Assembly (NCBI RefSeq): GCF_033025475.1
Contig: NZ_CP130322.1
Coordinates: 1,426,001-1,490,000, forward strand
Direction: 5' to 3'
Origin: Sphingomonas sp. C3-2
GTDB lineage: Bacteria; Pseudomonadota; Alphaproteobacteria; Sphingomonadales; Sphingomonadaceae
Length of the DNA: 64,000 bases
Part shown: one piece after another, positions 59,933 through 64,000 of the stretch
Layout of the letters: each line of letters opens with the position of its first letter
Position numbering within the stretch: the first letter of the stretch is position 1
Notes under the pieces: model-generated
Databases searched by the model: none
Told to the model about the DNA's origin: nothing
Seen by the model: only the letters and a program-made list of their open reading frames with translations
Translations under genes and position numbers: made by a program

Positions 59933-60627
59933 CGACGCACCAGCCTTTTGGACGCCGCCCCCTTTTTCGACAGCCGCCGATCGAGCCAGAACAGCCGCGC
60001 ACCGTGGATCAGGAAGGCGAGGATCGCGGTCGGGATCGCCCAAACCGAAAGCTGGAGCGGCGCCAGTTCGATCCCATAGGTTTCCAGCGTGCCCTTGATC
60101 AGCAGGATCGAGGCGATGGCGATGAAGATATCCTCGCCAAAGAACAGCCCGATATTGTCGGCGGCGGCGGCATGCGCCTTCACCTTTTCGCGGGTCTCAT
60201 CGTCCAGTGCCCCAGTCTGCGCCTCGGCCGCAGCCTCCGCCATCGGGGCAACGAACGGCCGCACCGTCTGCGCATGCCCGGCGACCGAGGTGAGCCCCAG
60301 CGCGGCGAGCCCCTGCCGGATCGCGAAATAGAAGAAGAGCAGCCGCCCGGTCGTCGCCCCCTTCAGCCCGGCGATGAGCGCACGCGCACGCTGCTGCAGG
60401 CCGTAACGCTCGAGCAACCCGATCACCGGCAACACGATCCAGATGATCGAGACATAGCGATTGTCGTTGAACGCGCGCCCCAGCGCCTCGATCACGCTGG
60501 GCAGGTCGAGCCCGGCGGCAAGCCCGGTGGCCAGCGCCGCCACGGTCACAACAAGCAGCGGATTGAACCGCAGCACAAAGCCGATGACGACGATCAATAT
60601 CCCGATAAGCGGCAGATAATGCATCAT
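59929..60627 (-). CDS. DUF969 membrane protein, putative transporter subunit
   Basis: 232 residues from ATG 60627 (ATGA overlap with the hydantoinase), six predicted helices. [56 protein letters not shown] and [24 protein letters not shown] are family hallmarks. Expected to work with DUF979 in uptake of the hydantoinase/oxoprolinase substrate. Confidence 0.9.
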   Translation of the reverse strand: MMHYLPLIGILIVVIGFVLRFNPLLVVTVAALATGLAAGLDLPSVIEALGRAFNDNRYVSIIWIVLPVIGLLERYGLQQRARALIAGLKGATTGRLLFFYFAIRQGLAALGLTSVAGHAQTVRPFVAPMAEAAAEAQTGALDDETREKVKAHAAAADNIGLFFGEDIFIAIASILLIKGTLETYGIELAPLQLSVWAIPTAILAFLIHGARLFWLDRRLSKKGAASKRLVRR

Positions 60628-63600
60628 GCGCCGTAGCCCCCGCCGCCCGGTGTTTCGATGATGAAGCTATCGCCCGGCGCCATCTCGGCCGAGGCGGTTG
60701 CCGGCAGGAATTCCTCGCGCCCATCGGCCCGCACCACGCGGTTGATGCCGGGGTGGCCATCGCCGCCGCCGTTCAGCCCTTTTGGGGCGGTGCTGCGCCG
60801 GTTGGAGAGGATGCCCGCGCGCATCGCGTCGCGGAAACGGATCGCCCGTACCACGCCGTCGCCGCCCTTCGCGGCCCCCGCCCCACCCGAACCGCGCCGG
60901 ATCGCAAACCGATCGACCAGCACCGGAAAGCGCGTTTCGAGGATTTCGGCGTCGGTCAGCCGGCTATTGGTCATGTGCGTCTGCACCGCGCTGGCGCCAT
61001 CAAAACCGGGGCCGGCGCCAGCGCCCCCCGCGATGGTCTCATAATATTGATATGCCTCGTTGCCGAAGGTGAAGTTGTTCATCGTCCCCTGCGATCCGGC
61101 GAGCGCGCCCGTCGCGGCAAAGAGCGCGTCGGTGATCGCCTGGCTCGTCTCGACATTGCCCGCGACCACCGCTGCCGGGTAGCGCGGGTTGAGCATCGAT
61201 CCTTCGGGCACGACCAGTTCGATGGGGCGCAGGCAGCCGTCGTTCATCGGGATCGGATCGTCGATCAGCGTGCGGAACACATACAGCGTCGCCGCGCGGC
61301 AGATCGAATAGGGCGCATTGAAATTGTCGGGGAGCTGCGCGCTCGTCCCCGTGAAGTCGATCCGGGCGGAGCGCGCTTCGCGGTCGACCGTGATCTGCGT
61401 CGCGATCACCGCGCCATTATCCATCTCGATCCGCGCCGCGCCGTCGGACAGCCCCGCGATCAGACGGCGCACCGCTTCCTCTGCACTGGCGATGACATGG
61501 CGCATATAGGCGTGGATCACCCCCGCCCCATAGTCACCCGCGATCCGCGCCAGTTCGGCGCTGCCGCGTGCGCAGGCGGCCACCTGCGCCTTCAGATCCT
61601 CGATATTGCGATCCGGGTTGCGCGCTGGCCACGCCCCCGTCGCCAGCAACGCGCGCATCTCGGTTTCCAGAAAGGCGCCGCGATCGACGAGCAGCATATT
61701 GTCGATCAGCACACCTTCCTCGTCGACGCTGCGACTGTTCGGCGGCATCGATCCGGGCGCGATCCCGCCGATATCGGCATGATGGCCGCGCGCAGCAACA
61801 AAGGCATCGGGCTCGCCCGCCCCGGTCAGGAACACCGGCATGATGACGGTGATATCGGGCAGGTGCGTGCCGCCGCGATAGGGCGCGTTCAGCACATAAG
61901 CGTCGCCGGGATGCATCCCGCGCCCGTCGCGCGCATCGCCCCGCGCCGCGATAATTGTGCGGATGCTGTCCCCCATCGATCCCAGATGCACCGGGATATG
62001 CGGCGCATTGGCGATGAGCGCGCCGTCCCGATCGAACAGTGCGCACGAGAAATCGAGCCGCTCCTTGATGTTGACCGAACTTGCCGTGTTCTGAAGCGCG
62101 ATCCCCATTTCCTCGGCGATCGCCATGAACAGGTTATTGAAGATCTCGAGCATCACCGGATCGACGCTGGTGCCGATAGCGGGCGCGCTTTCGCGCGGCA
62201 CCGCGCGGGTGAGGATGAGGTTGCCGATCGGATCGACCATCGCCTGCCAGCCAGGCTCGACCATCGTCGTCGCCGACGGATCGATGATGAGCGCGGGGCC
62301 CGTGATCACCTGTCCCTTCGCCAGCGCGGCGCGGTCGTACACGCCCGGTTCGATCTCGGCCTTTGCCCCCTGCTCGGGCGCCCGCAGCGCAGCCCCGGCA
62401 TCGGCAGGGCGCCCCACGGCCTCGGCGATCAGCTTGTCGACGACGATCCCGGTTTCGGGCAACGCAAAGCCGAAACGCTGGCGGTGCCGAGCCTCGAAAT
62501 CGGCGCGCATCAAGGGTGCCGTATCCAGCGCCACTTCGATCACCGTGTCGCTCCCCGCATAGCGCAGGCCCGCGCGCGCGATCATCTCGACCTCGGCAAA
62601 GGGCAGTTGCTGCGCGTCGAGCGCGGCGCGGGCATCATCCGCCAGCGCCTCGATGCGCGACAGATCGCCCGCCAGCGCCACCCCGGCGCTTTCCTCGCGC
62701 AGCACGCGCACATCGGCCAGCCCCATGCCATAGGCGGAAAGCACCCCCGCCAGCGGATGGATCATCACCCGCTCCATGCCCAGCGCATCGGCGACGAGAC
62801 AGGCATGCTGCCCGCCCGCCCCACCGAAACAGGCAAGCGTGTAACGCGACACATCATGTCCGCGCGCCACCGATATCTGCTTGATCGCATTGGCCATACT
62901 CTCGACCGCAATGCGCAGGAAGCCGCGCGCCACTTCCTCGGGCGTCATCGGCATGCCCGTCGCGGCGGAGATCTCGCCCGCCAGCGCTTCGAACTGGACG
63001 CGCACGCGCTCCACATCGATCGGCTGATCACCATCGGGTCCGAACACCGCTGGGAAATGCGCGGCGCGGATCTTGCCGAGCAGCACATTGCAATCGGTTA
63101 CCGTCAGCGGCCCGCCGCGCCGGTAACAGGCCGGTCCCGGCACCGCGCCCGCCGATTCCGGGCCTACGCGCAGGCGCTGGCCATCGAACGCGCAGATCGA
63201 TCCGCCGCCCGCCGCAACCGTATGGATCTCTAGCATCGGCGCACGCACGCGCACCCCGGCCACCATGGTTTCGCCGGTCCGCTCATATTCGCCCGCATAA
63301 TGCGACACATCGGTGGAGGTGCCGCCCATGTCGAACCCGATGATCCGGTCGCACCCCGCCTCGGCCGCCGTCTTCACCATGCCGACAATCCCACCCGCCG
63401 GGCCCGACAGGATCGCATCCTTGCCCTGGAAGCGCGCGGCGTCGATCAGCCCGCCGTTCGACTGCATGAAGAGCAGCCTTGTGTCCTGCCCCAGCGCGGC
63501 CACCACCTTGTCGACATAACGGCGCAGCACCGGGGAAAGATAGGCGTCGACCACGCTGGTATCGCCGCGTCCGACCAGCTTGATCAGCGGGCCGACCTCA

Positions 63601-64000
63601 TGGCTCACCGAAATCTGGGTGAACCCCACTGCGCGCGCGATTTCCGCCAGCCGCGCCTCATGCGCACTCCAGCGCCAGCCATGGATCAGCACGATCGCGA
63701 TCGCGCGAAACCCGTCGGCAAAGGCTTCGACAAAAGCGGCGCGGGCACCCTCCGCGTCGAGCGGGGCCAGCGTCTTGCCCTCGGCGGTCACGCGCTCGTC
63801 AATCTCGACCACGCGTTCATACAGCGGTTCAGGCAGGATGATGTTGCGCGCAAAGATATTGGGCCGCGCCTGATGGCCGATGCGCAGCGCATCGCCAAAG
63901 CCGCGCGTGATCGCCAGCAGCACGCGTTCGCCCTTGCGCTCGAGCAGCGCGTTGGTGGCTACGGTGGTGCCCATCTTGACGCTTTCAATGGCTCCGTCGC
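60624..64000 (-). CDS. Fused hydantoinase/5-oxoprolinase (HyuA-HyuB), N-terminus outside window
   Basis: At least 1125 residues visible; the frame runs off the right edge, and about 80-100 N-terminal residues are missing. HyuA half: [46 protein letters not shown] (ATP-grasp-like/actin-fold ATP site), [32 protein letters not shown]. HyuB half from about residue 610: [60 protein letters not shown] and C-terminal [12 protein letters not shown]-dependent opening of 5-oxoproline, hydantoins or similar lactams. Followed by DUF969, DUF979, DUF2891 and a zeta GST in one operon. Confidence 0.95.
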   Translation of the reverse strand, partial: DGAIESVKMGTTVATNALLERKGERVLLAITRGFGDALRIGHQARPNIFARNIILPEPLYERVVEIDERVTAEGKTLAPLDAEGARAAFVEAFADGFRAIAIVLIHGWRWSAHEARLAEIARAVGFTQISVSHEVGPLIKLVGRGDTSVVDAYLSPVLRRYVDKVVAALGQDTRLLFMQSNGGLIDAARFQGKDAILSGPAGGIVGMVKTAAEAGCDRIIGFDMGGTSTDVSHYAGEYERTGETMVAGVRVRAPMLEIHTVAAGGGSICAFDGQRLRVGPESAGAVPGPACYRRGGPLTVTDCNVLLGKIRAAHFPAVFGPDGDQPIDVERVRVQFEALAGEISAATGMPMTPEEVARGFLRIAVESMANAIKQISVARGHDVSRYTLACFGGAGGQHACLVADALGMERVMIHPLAGVLSAYGMGLADVRVLREESAGVALAGDLSRIEALADDARAALDAQQLPFAEVEMIARAGLRYAGSDTVIEVALDTAPLMRADFEARHRQRFGFALPETGIVVDKLIAEAVGRPADAGAALRAPEQGAKAEIEPGVYDRAALAKGQVITGPALIIDPSATTMVEPGWQAMVDPIGNLILTRAVPRESAPAIGTSVDPVMLEIFNNLFMAIAEEMGIALQNTASSVNIKERLDFSCALFDRDGALIANAPHIPVHLGSMGDSIRTIIAARGDARDGRGMHPGDAYVLNAPYRGGTHLPDITVIMPVFLTGAGEPDAFVAARGHHADIGGIAPGSMPPNSRSVDEEGVLIDNMLLVDRGAFLETEMRALLATGAWPARNPDRNIEDLKAQVAACARGSAELARIAGDYGAGVIHAYMRHVIASAEEAVRRLIAGLSDGAARIEMDNGAVIATQITVDREARSARIDFTGTSAQLPDNFNAPYSICRAATLYVFRTLIDDPIPMNDGCLRPIELVVPEGSMLNPRYPAAVVAGNVETSQAITDALFAATGALAGSQGTMNNFTFGNEAYQYYETIAGGAGAGPGFDGASAVQTHMTNSRLTDAEILETRFPVLVDRFAIRRGSGGAGAAKGGDGVVRAIRFRDAMRAGILSNRRSTAPKGLNGGGDGHPGINRVVRADGREEFLPATASAEMAPGDSFIIETPGGGGYGA

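Noticed and set aside
1-64000. CRISPR arrays, insertion sequences, rRNA genes
   Set aside because: No spaced direct repeats, no transposase-like protein and no rRNA sequence recognised on reading both strands.

Overview
The window is high-GC, densely packed DNA of an alphaproteobacterium, most probably a sphingomonad (Sphingomonas/Novosphingobium/Sphingobium group). Three TonB-dependent receptors sit inside a catabolic cluster, there is a MipZ-type division ATPase, genes are linked by many ATGA/TGATG overlaps, and REDY/HapK-like, DUF1838 and DUF3598-like proteins are present. I see no transposase, integrase, phage gene or CRISPR array.

Bases 1 to about 40400 form one large accessory catabolic island. 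A left operon (1-7458) encodes mostly exported proteins: a Tat-exported nitrilase-fold protein, a beta-rich protein of unknown family, a small multi-pass membrane protein, a VAO/PCMH-type flavoprotein with a lipoprotein cytochrome c, DUF1838 and a Tat-exported flavin amine oxidase. Next come a TetR regulator divergent from an SDR, two TonB receptors, DUF1330 and YCII proteins, and an acyltransferase-3 protein. A nine-gene minus-strand operon (25218 down to 16237) carries two MmgE/PrpD proteins, a PaaK-like CoA ligase, an amidase, a HapK-like protein, an SDR, a polysaccharide-deacetylase-fold protein, a crotonase and a VOC protein. A GntR/HutC regulator (25263-26024) separates it from a second minus-strand operon (30826 down to 26029) with a CitE-type lyase, MaoC hydratase, acyl-CoA dehydrogenase and two family III CoA-transferases. 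The right arm holds a third TonB receptor, an MFS carrier, and second copies of the flavoprotein, the nitrilase-fold protein and the beta-rich protein, plus a methyltransferase.

An 18-bp palindrome, AATTTGTCCGGACAAATT, recurs with variations at 5063, 11635, 11659, 30855 and 31649, with a degenerate copy near 25137 beside the GntR gene. These are the promoter regions of the island, so the GntR protein probably controls it as one regulon. My reading is TonB and MFS uptake, periplasmic flavin oxidation, then CoA activation and beta-oxidation-like cleavage ending in a dicarboxylate module. The substrate cannot be named from sequence.

From 40485 the window becomes chromosomal backbone mixed with smaller accessory units: panC, mipZ, a J-domain protein, a phosphohexomutase, a candidate small RNA (about 44085-44146), a two-domain retropepsin-like protein, a CYTH-CHAD protein, a Baeyer-Villiger monooxygenase with a lipocalin-like partner and a TetR regulator, tRNA-Pro(CGG), an adrenodoxin-reductase-type ferredoxin reductase, a CsgG-like protein, lepA, and a PadR regulator with two operator palindromes. 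The right end (64000 down to 57346) is an operon with a fused hydantoinase/5-oxoprolinase cut by the window edge, DUF969, DUF979, DUF2891 and a zeta-class GST.
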